A stretch of 64,000 nt of DNA from Nematostella vectensis (taxonomy: Eukaryota > Cnidaria > Anthozoa > Actiniaria > Edwardsiidae). A model generated the notes under the pieces. It searched no databases, was not told where the DNA came from, and saw only the letters and a program-made list of their open reading frames with translations. This document shows positions 35,160-49,300 of the stretch, one piece after another. The DNA lies in NCBI RefSeq assembly GCF_932526225.1, contig NC_064046.1, forward strand, positions 12,383,208 to 12,447,207. The letters run 5' to 3'. Numbering within the stretch: position 1 is the stretch's first letter; each line of letters begins with the position of its first letter. The translations under genes were made by a program, and so were the position numbers.

Positions 35160-37341
35160 GAGCAGAAGTGGCTGTAGTCAATGTTATAGCAGATTAATGG
35201 CAGAAGAATAGGGGACTTGCGCTAAAAGATGACCCGACTTTTTGGGTGGCAAACTTGCGCGCGCTCAGGGTTTTTACGGCAGCCAGAAAGGGCTTATTTC
35301 CATTGAAAGTTTTTTATATTTTCGTCCTTGTCTGGCGTGAAGGCCACAGCCATTTCTGGGGTTTATTTTGGATTGAATTCGCCAATTGCCATGCAAAAAG
35401 TCACGTGACTTCTTAGTGCAAGTCCCCTGCGACGCGCGCGTGAAACTGATGACAGGCGTCAAAATTGTAAACAAGACGACAAAGTTTGTTTTTATTCTCG
35501 GTGACACGCGCGCATCGCAAGGATTTGTGGGAAAATGTATGGAAGGTGAATGGAGAAGACGTCAGCAACTCTCAGATGGCCGGCAAGTCATTGTAATACC
35601 AGAAAAAATGTAGTCGAAAATAAGTATGAAAAATTATATAACACGCCAACTGAAACAATATGTGGTGTCTGTGTGAACTTTAAGGTTTGTTTGTTTGTTA
35701 TTGTGGGGTTTGTGTATGTGTGTGGTGGGGTGGGGTGGGGGGAAGGGTTTAAGGAAATCAATCGGTGTATATCATAACTGAAAAATGTATATAGTGGCAC
35801 CTCTATATAACGGATCTCCATTTCGCAGACACTCTCTAAATAACGGCCACAATTAAAACTCCTTATTTTAAACCTCTATTTAGCATATATTATATCAAGA
35901 TGGCTTGTTGTAACTTTTAAAAAAGTGCAAATGATACTTACCTTTTTTGGAAAATGGGCAAGTATATTTTGCCCATAAATATTTTTGGAAACACCAAAAT
36001 AGGTGGATATATGTCAAATCTTGCAAATGGTTTAGAGAAACCGTCTATAAATTCGTCTATGCATAAACTCGTTTATCATACAGGAAAATTTAACACAAAT
36101 TTCTACAAAGCAAACCCGGTACTATTTACAAAGTATATACCACCAAATATATGTATTTCTCATTTTTTGCTGTTCACAGGGGTACCCATTATATAGAGGT
36201 CCCACTTAGTATCAAACCATAGTTAGTAGACTATGTTCAAACCTTTTAACTTAGTACATTAGTTCATATCGAATATTTCCTTATATAAATTTGTGTACTA
36301 TTTTAAATAAGGTTGCACTCGCGAATCCATGTATCGTAGCCCGCATTGGTTCATGGGTAACGTCAAAATGGCTGAATTTTTATCTCTGAACATAGGCGAA
36401 CATAGGCCCTGCACGTTTAACGAGTTTCAAAGATTGGAAATCACGTTTCACGATAAATTGATGACAACGATCAATCTTTACTCAGAAATCACGATTTACC
36501 ATTTTTAAAGAGCATAGATAACGATTCACGCTGATCAAATTTTGCCATTCACGAATCGCGGCGAAGGTACGGATCACGGTTTTCAATTTGATCTTTTCAC
36601 GATTCACGATAAACAAAAAAGGCCGTTCACGGATTACGAAAATAAAGTCTGATTAAAACAGCACGATTTAGTTGTATGCAACCTCTCTACATGTCTTAGC
36701 CCTGAATTGCACACGACGACTTTCGTAGCCAAGCATCGTAGCGGAGTCGTAGGCTGATTTACACTCTACGACTCGAGTTGTAGAGGTGTCGCGGGGAAGT
36801 CGCATACGACTAACTAGTGCTGTCTAATTCAGCCTTAACAGGCCCGTAACAAGACGATCTATCATTTGGTTATTATATTTATTTTATTACCCGTGGAGCA
36901 CTGCAGGCTGGGATTCATGAATAAGCCGAGCACAACCTCATTTATAATAGATGTGCAAAATATTTGGGGTTTAAAAAAGAATATTCCGTTACGTTAAAAT
37001 GAGTAATAAATATAATTCAATAGATGCTTTATTTCCTTTTTGCATTGCTGACAATCATTTTCATTTGCCTTTTTTTTACAATCTATAAATTCTATCGCAA
37101 TTTCTATCTATGCATAGACTTCTTTCAAAATATTCAAACAAAATAAAAGTATTCTAGCAATAGACACTTCTTCTAAAACCGCTTCCGTTTACTATGGCCT
37201 GTTGTTTAACATAGCTACATTCTAACGCGCACTCTTATTGGCTTATTTTCTATGTAATTAAGGTCCATGATTGATGTGTCTTAATTACCCCTATTTTAAA
37301 ATTCCCGCCAAAATTTGACCAACGCACCCTTAATGCACGCG
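35160..37341. other. Intergenic between 3' ends, no gene seen
   Basis: Just after the Ala-rich stop, 35161-35197 repeats the end of exon 3 in another frame (GCAGAAGTGGCTGTAGTCAA). 36430-36660 has many ATCACGATT/ATTCACG motifs. 36700-36830 has CGTAG/CTACGAC words in both orientations and looks like a small inverted-repeat element. No exons were found. Confidence 0.45.
37028..37033 (-). terminator. Candidate polyadenylation signal of the IlvD-family gene
   Basis: TTTATT on plus reads AATAAA on minus, about 310 bp beyond the stop codon at 37344-37342. Other AATAAA-like hexamers exist in this AT-rich region, so the choice is uncertain. Confidence 0.35.
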
Positions 37342-40300
37342 TCAATGGGTGACCGCGCCTTGGTGAGCACTGGAAACGAATTTCGAGTACTTCTTGAGTA
37401 GACCTGGTAGTTTCTTCACAGGGGGTACCCAACGTGCTCTGCGTGCAGCCAGGACATCTTCATTCACTTCCTGAAGAAAAGAGAATAAAATATAATGTCT
37501 AAAACATATGGACTCAATCAAGAAATAAATCTCTCAGCATCTGCCATGGATCGAATAAGTCATTGGTTCTATCAAAAACGACGTAGCTTTTCACTAGAGG
37601 ATGCGTGCTACTGGTGACTGGGTACACTACGAATGGCGCGTTTTTTAGGAAACCGCTTACCAAATCTAAGGCGCATGTTGTCGGATCGATGACCACTGTG
37701 TCTCCATTCTCAACAAGTGCGATAGGCCCAGCCCTCTGAGCCTCGGGGGACACGTGACCGATCATGATCCCATGGGAAGCACCGCTGAACCGGCCATCCG
37801 TAACTAGGGCAACTTTAGTACCCAGGCCCGCCCCAACTAGAACGGCGCCTGGCGAAAGCATCTCAGGCATTCCGGGACTAGAGAAAATAACACTCTGTCA
37901 AACATCACAGAAATAAAGATAACTCCGACAAAACCAGACGGGTGTGATCGTCGGCAAAATCGATTTTTTAACCCTAATGGATTGCACTCTGGGTGTGATC
38001 AACAGAAATTCTTACCCCTAAGAGATAGCAAATTGGATGTGGTAGAAGGAATTTTTAATCCAAAGAGACAGCAGAATCGGAAAAAAATCGTTTAACACCC
38101 CCTAAGGAAAAGCAGGTGGGCGAATTTTAAACCCTAAAGCTGGTTCACACTTGGACGTAAGCGCAAGCGGAACGCACGTAGTTTTCCTATTCTCAAAAGA
38201 ACATAAGCGCAAGAGAACGCAACTGCTTGATTTTCTTGCGCTTACTTTTGACCGATTTACACTAGTGCCGCGCTTCCTAGTGAGAACCAACCTGAAGATA
38301 TTATAGAGTAGGAAATATCTTTCAACACCCCCTAAGGGATGGCAGTTTTTCAATATTTTATCCCCTAAAAGATAGGACGATCATCTCCGTCTATTTCCCC
38401 CTACCCCCCACCAGTCGTATTATCGAGGATAATACGACTTTGAATATTAGCCTAAGGTTAGAAACTCTATGATTCTTCAGCAGATAACCAAGAAAGCAAT
38501 AAATATTCGTGTGGGATTCTTAGGCTTGTGAAAACCGTGGCCCAAGGAAAACTCGGACGTAGCCCCTTTAATATTTTTGACGCTACATGCTGAGGGTGTG
38601 AACATTGAGTTCATTCTATAGGACGTACCTTCCACTTGGCCCTTCGTATCTGATAACGAGAACATCTCCCGCCTTTACCTGGCGACAAGAGAGAAATGAC
38701 GATAAGCGAAAAGACAAGGAATTGAGGAGTATGAGACAGTGCTGAATAACGTCTGCGCATGCGCGTGCTCTGGTGAAAACAAACACAATCGTAGTGTTGA
38801 ATCGATCGAGTAAAGGTACGAAAGGCTGAATTCAGACGCTGTTTTGACAAACTGTACAGCATTAAAACCATCATGTACAAAAGATGACAGATTTGTTTGA
38901 TAATGAGGGAATCATAAAGAAATTTATAGCGTTAGCTTTGCGCTAATTTTTTTAGCATTCGCCAAAATGTAACGGTTCGCCGGTAAAAAGCCGCCATTTT
39001 AAAACAAAAAGGCTGGTTTAACCGCGCGGTAATGGAACTAGTCTTGCGTTTTTCAGCACTGGCGGAGTATGAGGTTTGAGAAGTGTATCACTTTAGGTAG
39101 TCGAGGTGGCGCAGTCGGCACAGGTTTCCCGGTCGCTCTGTAGTGCCTGTGCCTCTCACCACAGGTTTCCCGGTCGCTCTGTAGTGCCTGTGCCTCTCAC
39201 CACAGGTTTCCTGGTCGCTCTGTAGTGACTGTGCCTCTCACCACAGGTTTCCCGTCACTCTGTAGTGCCTGTGCCTCGCACCACAGGTTTCCCGGTCGCT
39301 CTGTAGTGCCTGTGGCTCTCACCACAGGTTTCGCGGTCGCTCTGTGGTGCCTGTGCCTCTCACCAAAGGTTTCCCGGTCGCTCTGTAGTGCCTGTGCCTC
39401 TCACCACAGGTTTCCCGGTCGCTCTGTAGTGCCTGTGCCTCTCACCACAGGTTTCCCGGTCGCTCTGTAGTGCCTGTGCCTCTCACCACAGGTTTCCCGG
39501 TCGCTCTGTAGTGCCTGTGCCTCTCACCACAGGTTTCCCGGTCGCTCTGTAGTGCCTGTGCCTCTCACCACTGGGTTCCGGGTTCGATTTCTGCCGGCTC
39601 CGACGAGAGATGAGTTACTTGGTTTCGCCTTTGCTTAGAGGTTTTTTTTTCCAGGTTCTCCGGCTTTCACTCCTCCACAAAACCAACCAAAAAACCATAA
39701 AAAAAACATACCCCCCCCCCCCCCCCTATTGAGGAAATTGGAAATTGGTGAGACTTTGACCCTGTACAAAACCGAGAAAAGCCCCAACCCCCTCGGGACA
39801 AAACAGCAGTTAAATGCCCCTACCCCTTGGATGCAAACTATAGGCAACTACCCGACAACAAGTCATCTGAAATAAGCTTTTTTTTATCTTTCAAAGCCAG
39901 TACACTTCAGCAAGTACATTTGTACCAATTATTATGAAGATAAGAGTTACAAAAAAAGATGGAAAAATAAATCATCTTCATCTGGCATTATTTTTTTTAA
40001 TATTCGTTTTTGCACATGTCGCCGTGCAGCATGCCACATGCTGATACATGGAATTGCTTGCTACAGAAGAAAAAGAGTCTCAAGCCAGAAACTAACATGA
40101 TATTTGTGACACTATTTACTTGTCCAAAACCCCCACGGTGGGGATAAGTCTTAGAGTCAAAAACTGTCAATTCCCCCACCCCCTCGGGACAGATTCTCGT
40201 TCAAAAGGCTCTCGTTCTCAATGACACTGTAGAGGATTATGTAGAAAGTCTTGAAAACAAGAAAACAGTGCTGAATAACGTATGCGCATGCGCGTGCTCT

Positions 40301-43300
40301 GGCGAAAACAAGCACAATCGTAGTGTTGAATCGTTCGAGTAAAGGTACGAAAGGCTGACTTCAGTCGCTGTTTTGACTAACTGTACAGCATTAAAACCAT
40401 ACTGTACAAAAGATGACAGATTTGTGTGATAATGACTAAGGATGGTTTAACCGCGCGGTACTGGAACTAGTCTTGCTGAGTGACATTAGCGAGACAGATT
40501 AATTTCAATGTAAGTTTCTGTCTGTCTGAACAGTCGAACAGCACAAACCTCGGAGCCTCTGCAGCCAAGTCTAATAAAATGTTATGTTATAAGCTTATGA
40601 TAAATTTCTTAGTATGTATATAATAATAAAAATACAGCATGGAAAGTGCTTTGTACGGTTTTTATTCACTCGTTTTGCATCAAAAAACTCACTTGTTCGC
40701 TGCGCTCACTCGTTCGTTTTTTGATACTGCACAACTCGTGAATAAAAACCGTACGCGCGCATACGCGCGCACTTTCCATGTAGTATCCCCTATCCCATCT
40801 GCAGCATGGTTCTTGTAAGGGTAGGGAAAAGAGTTGTGATACAATGAGGTCTAAGGTAAAAACAGTACCTCGTTGTTCATTACTGCCCGATATGCAGATT
40901 CCTCTCCGTCAAACACCACAGCCTACGAAACAATTTGTTTATTAAAATCATTTATTATGAACTGAAACAAAATTGTTGTTGACTGCAAAATTTATTTTCG
41001 GGCGTTTGGAAGCATTATTAGCGTGAAACCGCCCTAAGCGATAGCAGAATCAAAACAATCTTTGAACAACCCCTAAAGGAAAGCAGTTGTTTCAATTTTA
41101 TACCCAAAAAGATTCAAGGTGGCAAAATCGCGCGCGGTCAGGCTTTTAGCGGAAATCCATTTTGTAAGAAACAAAGTTTCTTTATCAGTTAGGGATTATT
41201 TTCATTTAAAGATTTTATTTTTTCGTCGTTCTCTGGCGTGACGGGCGTACTCATTACTGTGTTTATTTTGGCTTTAATTTGCTACTAAAAAATTCACGTA
41301 TTCGGCTAGAGCAGGCCGCCTATTGTTGTGATGTATTGTTGCAGGTCTTACCGGGCCGCGGAAGGCCTTTGTAATATCTTTGCCACTAAGTTTAAGCACG
41401 GCGCTTTCTGGAGCTAAGCTGCCCTAGAAAATAACAAGGTCTATCAGATTAAAGTAAAAATAGAATTAATCTTAGCTAAGTCTCCCATTGGTTACCTTAA
41501 GTATGAGAATATGTCGCCCTGCAGGCGAGAAAGGTTTGGACATCGGGAATATGACATCCTAGAAACAAGAGAAGTGAGATGTTACGGCACGCGGATACAC
41601 CCAGTGTTTTCGAAATAGGTGTATCAAAGCAAACAAACAAACAAACAGGCAAACAAGAAAAACGAACATTACAAACAAGTTAGCAAACAATCAACAAGCA
41701 AGGAGACACAGACAAAAAACAATAACAAACAAGAAAGCGAACAAAGAAACTAAACACCCAAAACAAACAAATAAATAAAACAAATGAGATAGTGGCAAAA
41801 ATACGAGCAAGCAACTGGGGCGGATCTAGCTTTTTGCTAAAGGGGGGGGGGGGGGGGGGTTGGCTCAGTGACACAATGGGGGAAGGGGGTAATTTTTTTT
41901 TGTTACATATGGTTTTACGGCAGGAGGGGTAAGCCCCCTAAACCCTCCCCCTAGATCCGCTACTGAGCAATCAAGAAAAGGCAAGTAGGCAGGCGAGAAA
42001 CTAAGGAAACTAGCAAACAAGGAGTCAAGCTTACAAGAAGTCAAGCATACAAAACAAAACAAATAAGCGTAGCTGGCCTCCCTTAAGAGAACAAATTACC
42101 TGAGTTGGTATGGAGTCAAGGCTTGGTGTGTCTTCTAGATTTTGCGCCAGTGTACGCCCATTGATGGTCATTTCATCACCATGTAAATAGCCGGCCACTA
42201 AGAGTTCCCTCAGTAACACCTTAACGAAATTCAAAAGATGGGCTCTTTCAGTAACCCTTAGTAGCACTTAGTAACACCTTAACGAAATTCAAAGGATGGG
42301 CTCTTTCAGTAACCCTTTAACACAATTATAAGGGTGTCCCCGCCACTTAGTAATACCTTAAGAAAAACATAAGGATGGCCTTTCTCAGTAACAAGTTAGT
42401 GGGCCCTTATATGCGCTCTTAAGAATTTCTTTTTCTCGCTGGTTGGCTAGAAGTGAATGCAAATCAGATAGTATGTTTCTAGCATCCTTTTTGGTTTTAA
42501 TTGGTTTACTTGACAAAACTACCAAAGTGGCCACGCTAGCGAGCGTTGCATTGCAATGGGTATTACTGTAATGGAGCCTTTCTTCCAAAGAAACTAAAGA
42601 CACTCATACGGAAAAATAATCAGAGACTTCTTGAAAGACATACCGGTAAGCCACCAATTTTGTCAATATCTGCCATCTGGTACTATAGACGATAACATAA
42701 AAAAACAATCAAGTTTAAGTGAAGGTTGGAGACGTTTGCTTTTGAACACATGTTAGTTGAATCGAGTCAATAGCTGTAATTGTTGTATTAATAGAACTTG
42801 GCATAGCAATGAACAATAAGAACCTGTAGTCATTGCATACCTTTCCATGTGGTTTAACGTTGGCCAGAATCGGCACTCGCCCGCCCACTGTGTTAAATAC
42901 ACTGATGTCCAGTTCAACTTCAGCCCTGGAGGAAAAAAATGAGGTTTGCCTTCATTGGATTTTGCAGAGGAAGCATGAGTCTGAACTTGAGCATGAAAAT
43001 AGGCGACGAATGCTTTAAATAATCGAGGGGCACTTTCTCTAGAAAAAAAAAAGAAATTATGGGCAGGGTGCATTGTCATCTATGTTGAAATGTGGGAAGA
43101 ATATTCCTGTCTTGAATGGCTCAGAGGGCCACTGATCACTCAGAATTACTTACTCATGTGCAAGAGCGAGAATATGTAGCACGCCATTAGTGGACCCGCC
43201 CAACGCATACATAACAGTGACAGCATTCTCGAAGGCCTGGCAAGAAAATAATCATTTTAATAGCATACTTTTCTGTCTCCGCATCAGTGGAAAAACTGTC

Positions 43301-46300
43301 TGGGATCTTTGCCTAGCTCCAACCAGTAAGCATTATATGTTACAAGCTGAACAAATGAGGTAAAGCTGCTATCTATTCTTGGACGCCCACCACCTTATTC
43401 ACAAGAGGCTTATTTTGTTAGCATGTTAGCATATGGGGCTTCCCACCTTTACTGAAACCTTTAATTCCCAGTCGATAACATGGTAAGTACGTTTCTGTGT
43501 TGGCCAAGATTTGACTTGCTGAACATGTGTGGGCTTATTAAAACTTGTGTTCCTCAGTTTCAACATGTGTATTGAGGATTTTGAGCCCTTATATCATGGC
43601 TGATAATAATTGAGCTATATAAACACTATAATTTTTTATATTCATTTTCATTAAGCATTAAGCTTATTAAGCTACTGAATTCTAAAAAACGTGTTTTTTG
43701 TTTAACAAAGCTTTCCATAAAAACATGTACTTCTTATTAGTTACCTTTTTAGTTAAAATATCTCTGGTTGTCATCCCTGCCCTCATCAGAGCGAACAAGG
43801 CTTTGACGGCTTTCTCACATTCTTGTTTCTTTTGTTCTGTCACCTGCAAACACAACCTAAATGAAATAACCAAATTGCATGGGCATCTAATTGCTTATTC
43901 TTTTCCACGAAAAGTATTCCTAGGCCTTTTTATAATGGTATCACTTAAAGGAGCCATCCTGTTCATGCTATGGTGCATGGTTTACACATAAGACAAAAAC
44001 GTGAGTACAGTTCAACTTCTTTCAATGCCTTAATTTTTCCTAACAGAATGTATAGGTCATTTACATATGTGCTACAATAAAATAAAATAAAATAAAATGG
44101 TGGCAGAGTTTTATTTGCCATATTTTGTGTTATTTTTATATTTGATTTGTGCACTTTTCAAATAAACTTCTCTCTGTGCCAAACTCAGAGTGTGTGTCTT
44201 GTCATTCGTCGATGTTGCGCTGAGGGGAATGTATAGGTAATTTACATATGTGCTACAATAAAATGGGTATTCAGTGCCCCTCCCAACCTCTGCACCATCT
44301 GCAGTCGAAAAAAGTATGTCATTTACATGTGATGCATAAGGGTGTGTGGTGTAAGTATTAACAGCCTCACATATGCCGCCATAATCCACACAAGCAATAC
44401 ATGTAAGCAGCTATTGACAAATGCTGCAATGAAATGTAGGGTGTGTACTGAGTAGCATTATCAGCCTAAGTCAATAATGTGTCTAACTATGCTGTCTTGA
44501 AAAAACATACCTTGTTCCCTTCTACTACAGCAAGACCAGACGCGCTACCTGAAAAAAAGTGGGAACTTTATGTTTCTTTTAAATTATGGTTCTGAGCTTA
44601 GCTGTCAGAACAGAATAGATAGGAAATGTGAATGTGAATGTTTGACATCCATAATCCACTGTCACAGGAAGTGGTGTGTCAAATGTTTAGGAGTGGGGAA
44701 GGCCTATAAGTTAAACTACTGGGAGACACCATGTGAAACTAATGTGAAATGTGTGTGAAAGACAATGTGAAACAGTCACTGATTTTTACACCATTCACAT
44801 ATGAAATAATAATGTGATACCAGCAATAACATGGTACAAGATGTGAAATGGCCATGTAAGACTGTCACAGGATTTTACATGTTTCTCACATCATTTACCA
44901 TGTGAAATAATACAGTGATGTGAGGGGAAAACCTTACCAGGTAGAGTCATCCCTAAGGCTTCAGTCACTGAAGACATGGTGTTTGCAGTGAACATACCAC
45001 CTAAAAAAACATAAATTCTAAACCATTTAGTTAACCAAATCAGTGGTAGATCCCCATGGGGGGGGGGTACTCTGATATCAAACGGACGGGTATCATCGTC
45101 AGGATTTTTTCGAAACAACCCTAAAAGATACTAAAGTGGGTGTGGTCTGGTTATATTTTAATCCTAAAAGATACTAAAGTGGGCGTGGTCTGGTATATTT
45201 TAATCCTAAAAGATACTAATGTGGGCGTGGTCTGGTTATATTTTAATCCTAAAAGATACTAATGTGGGTGTGGTCTGGTTATATTTTAAGCCTAAAAGAT
45301 ACTAAAGTGGGCGTGGTCTGGTTATATTTTAATCCTAAAAGATACTAATGTGGGCGTGGTCTGGTTATATTTTAATCCTAAAAGATACTAAAGTGGGCGT
45401 GGTCTGGTTATATTTTAAGCCTAAAAGATACTAAAGTGGGCGTGGTCTGGTATATTTTAATCCTAAAAGATACTAATGTGGGCGTGGTCTGGTTAAATTT
45501 TAATCCTAAAAGATACTAATGTGGGTGTGGTCTGGTTATATTTTAAGCCTAAAAGATACTAAAGTGGGCGTGGTCTGGTTATATTTTAATCCTAAAAGAT
45601 ACTAATGTGGGCGTGGTCTGGTTATATTTTAATCCTAAAAGATACTAAAGTGGGCGTGGTCTGGTATATTTTAATCCTAAAAGATACTAATGTGGGCGTG
45701 GTCTGGTTATATTTTAAGCCTAAAAGATACTAAAGTGGGCGTGGTTAGGCATAAATTTACTCCCTAAAAGATATCTTAAACAAACATAAATAATTTGTAA
45801 GAAAAACGTTCATTTAAAAATGCCTCTAATGACTCTAATGGAAGATTGACGTTTTAACGCTCTTTCATGAGCTACAAGTTAGATGAGCGATGGCTATAAC
45901 AGCACCCTAAAAGTGAGAGGTAAAAAAAAAGTTTGCATTCTCATTTTCACCGCTAAAAGATACCCAAGGCTCCAAATTTACAACCAAAAAGATACGACGA
46001 TGATCCCTGTCCTATGGTTATAGGGAGTACCCCCCCCTGGATGTAGATCCAAGGGGTCATTTGTTTTAACTCCCCCACCCCCACTCCCTGCATGGAGTTT
46101 CTTGGTTGGATATGAAAAATGTTTGCCTACACTCTACAATGACAGAGATGAGTCCTGTGACATACCACATGCTCCTGCAGTTGGTATGGAATGGCACTCA
46201 ATGTCCTTCAGGTCTTCAATGTCCATCAGACCTTTGCTGTAGGATCCTTGAGCCTTAAACAGAAATAAAGAAAAACAAATTCTAATCAGTCACAGTTAAA

Positions 46301-49300
46301 AGACATCCTTGGATAGAAAAAATGAAAAAATACTCCTGTCATCGATTCTCACAATTATGGACATTAAACTTGGGTCTCAAGTGCACACAATCTCAGTGTC
46401 ACAATGATCAAAATTGTGATACTGTTCTTATTGAAGATAGATTGTATTTGACAATCAAAATCCCTGATTTTTAAGAAAAATATAGTTTTTGAATTGAAAA
46501 AAAAAACTTACTTCAAAAGGGCTTCCTGCACTCAAATTCGGAAAGCGTTTGCCGCATCCAGGTGGCATTGTTCCACCATAGACAACAACACCTGTCTGCA
46601 AATAAAAGAATAGTAGATCTCGGAGGAGGTGGACTCCAATAAAAACAGATGGGGGTGATCGTCAGCATAATTTATTTTAAATCTAAGGGAGGGCACTTTG
46701 GGTGTGGTCAACAGAAATTTTTACCCCTAAGAGATAGCAAATTGGGTATAGTCGACTTTTAAACCCTTAGAGATGGCAGAATCGAAAAAAAAACTTTAAA
46801 CACCCTATAAGGAATAGCAATTGGTCAAATTTTATACCCTCTAACAGATGGCAAAATCGGAAAAATCCTTCAACCCCCTAAGAGATGTGACGCTCACCCC
46901 CATCTACTTTTTGGAGAGCCCCCCTCCCCCCTGGGTGGTTGATACTCTAATTGATTCCCAATACATCTTTTACAAAAATTACTTTACAGTGTAATAGTCA
47001 CCCCCACACAGTGCCCTGTTGCAAAACTATAGAAAACTATACCTACACTACATCTTTTACAAAAATTACTTTACAGTGTAATAGTCACCCCCACACAGTG
47101 CCCTGTTGCAAAACTATAGAAAACTATACCTACACTACATCTTTTACAAAAATTACTTTACAGTGTAATAGTCACCCCCAACAGTGCCCTGTTGCAAACC
47201 TATAGAAAACTATACACACACTACATCTTTTAAAAATTACTTTACAGTGTAATAGTCACCCCCAACAGTGCCCTGTTGCAAAACTATAGAAAACTATACC
47301 TACACTACATCTTTTACAAAAATTACTTTACAGTGTAATAGTCAACACCCACACAGTGCCCTGTTGCAAAACTATAGAAAACTATACCTACACTACATCT
47401 TTTACAAAAATTACTTTACAGTGTAATAGTCACCCCCAACAGTGCCCTGTTGCAAACCTATAGAAAACTATACACACACTACATCTTTTAAAAATTACTT
47501 TACAGTGTAATAGTCACCCCCAACAGTGCCCTGTTGCAAAACTATAGAAAACTATACCTACACTACATCTTTTACAAAAATTACTTTACAGTGTAATAGT
47601 CACCCCCAACAGTGCCCTGTTGCAAAACTATAGAAAACTATACCTACACTACATCTTCTACAAAAATTACTTTACAGTATAATAGTCACCCCCAACAGTG
47701 CCCTGTTGCAAAACTATAGAAAACTATACACACACTACATCTTTTACAAAAATTACTTTACAGTGTAATAGTCACCCCAACAGTGCCCTGTTGCAAAACT
47801 ATAGAAAACTATACCTACACTACATCTTTTACAAAAACTACTTTACAGTGTAATAGTCACCCCCAACAGTGCCCTGTTGCAAAACTATAGAAAACTATAC
47901 ACACACTACATCTTTTACAAAAATTACTTTACAGTGTAATAGTCACCCCCAACAGTGCCCTGTTGCAAAACTATAGAAAACTATACACACACTACATCTT
48001 TTACAAAAATTACTTTACAGTGTAATAGTCACCCCCAACAGTGCCCTGTTGAAAAACTATAGAAAACTATACCTAGCTGTATATCCTATAACCTATAACC
48101 AAATAAATCACAAGCATCTCTTTGTGTTGTCAAAACTAGATTCTCAATACAATTTAACTAATAACAAGAGAAAACACTTTGTTATGATCAACACAGCACC
48201 TATATTTCGGCTGCGTACAACGTTGATCATAACAAAGTGTTTTCTCTTGTTATTAGCTATACCTATAACCCATATACCATAGGAGACAAGAGGTAGTCTC
48301 AAGCATAATGGAGAAACCGATATTGGATGTTTATTGCTTGTCCTCAGTAGACAACAAATAAGCCTTGAAAGACTTTGCTATAATTTCAAAAAATGAAACC
48401 CCCTTTTAAAAATCCCGTATTCACCACAGTCAATTTACAGTATGGCTTCAAAAATTGTTATTGCAGCTACACTCAGGGATCAGTTACAACTTAACACACT
48501 TTTAACATCATCTTCCTCCCAAGATCCTGTTTGTGCATTTTCCCACTTTTTTTTAGAAAACTTACCGCATTTAATCGGGCAAGTGGCATAAGGACGCCTG
48601 GTATTGTCTTATCACAGCCGGCTAAGCTGATGATTGCATCCTGAGGACATGGAGAAAAAATAAAAAGGAAAACTCTGACCTCCCCCAGTCCTCTGTCCCA
48701 TATAGCAAAGATTATGGTCTTGTGATATGGCAAGTCATATGCAGGGCTTCTGGAATTACGCGGCAAAAAACTCAAAATTACGCGGGATTCTTTGCTAAAT
48801 TACCCGCTAAATTACGCTGAAAATCAATCATTACTCGCTAAATTAAGCGGGATTTTGCAATACATTTTTTTTTAAATCAAAATTTTGCGGGATTCTTTAA
48901 TGAGTTATGCACAAAATTGCACAAAATATCAACTGTTACGCCCAAACTACATTTTATTCCGAAGGAAAGCACGAAATAAGTTGAAAGAGGTTTATTTTTT
49001 GCGCGAAAATAACTTAGGCGAGTTTTCATTGGCTCCTAGCCACCAGCCAATTAAAAAAGGTATTTTATTATTAGTCCTAGGCCTTCACGGTTTAGCAAAG
49101 AACGCCTAGTCATTTTATTTGTTTTCGAAATTCAGTTCGAAGTATCGCACTCTTACGAAGAATATCTGTCTTTTTTACGAAAAATAGAGAAAAGAACCCT
49201 AAAAGAACACATCAGCTGTGCACTTAAATGTTTTGTCTTTTAAAATTTAGCTAAACTATGCGGGATTACGCTGAAATTTGTGGATTACGCGGATTACGCG

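Noticed and set aside
39098-39650. CRISPR-like array (regular 41 bp repeats)
   Set aside because: Units are contiguous with no unique spacers, in a eukaryotic intron; it is a minisatellite inside a SINE.
46951-47205. Frame with a repeated [13 protein letters not shown] peptide
   Set aside because: Read through the 82 bp intronic minisatellite; not a repeat protein.
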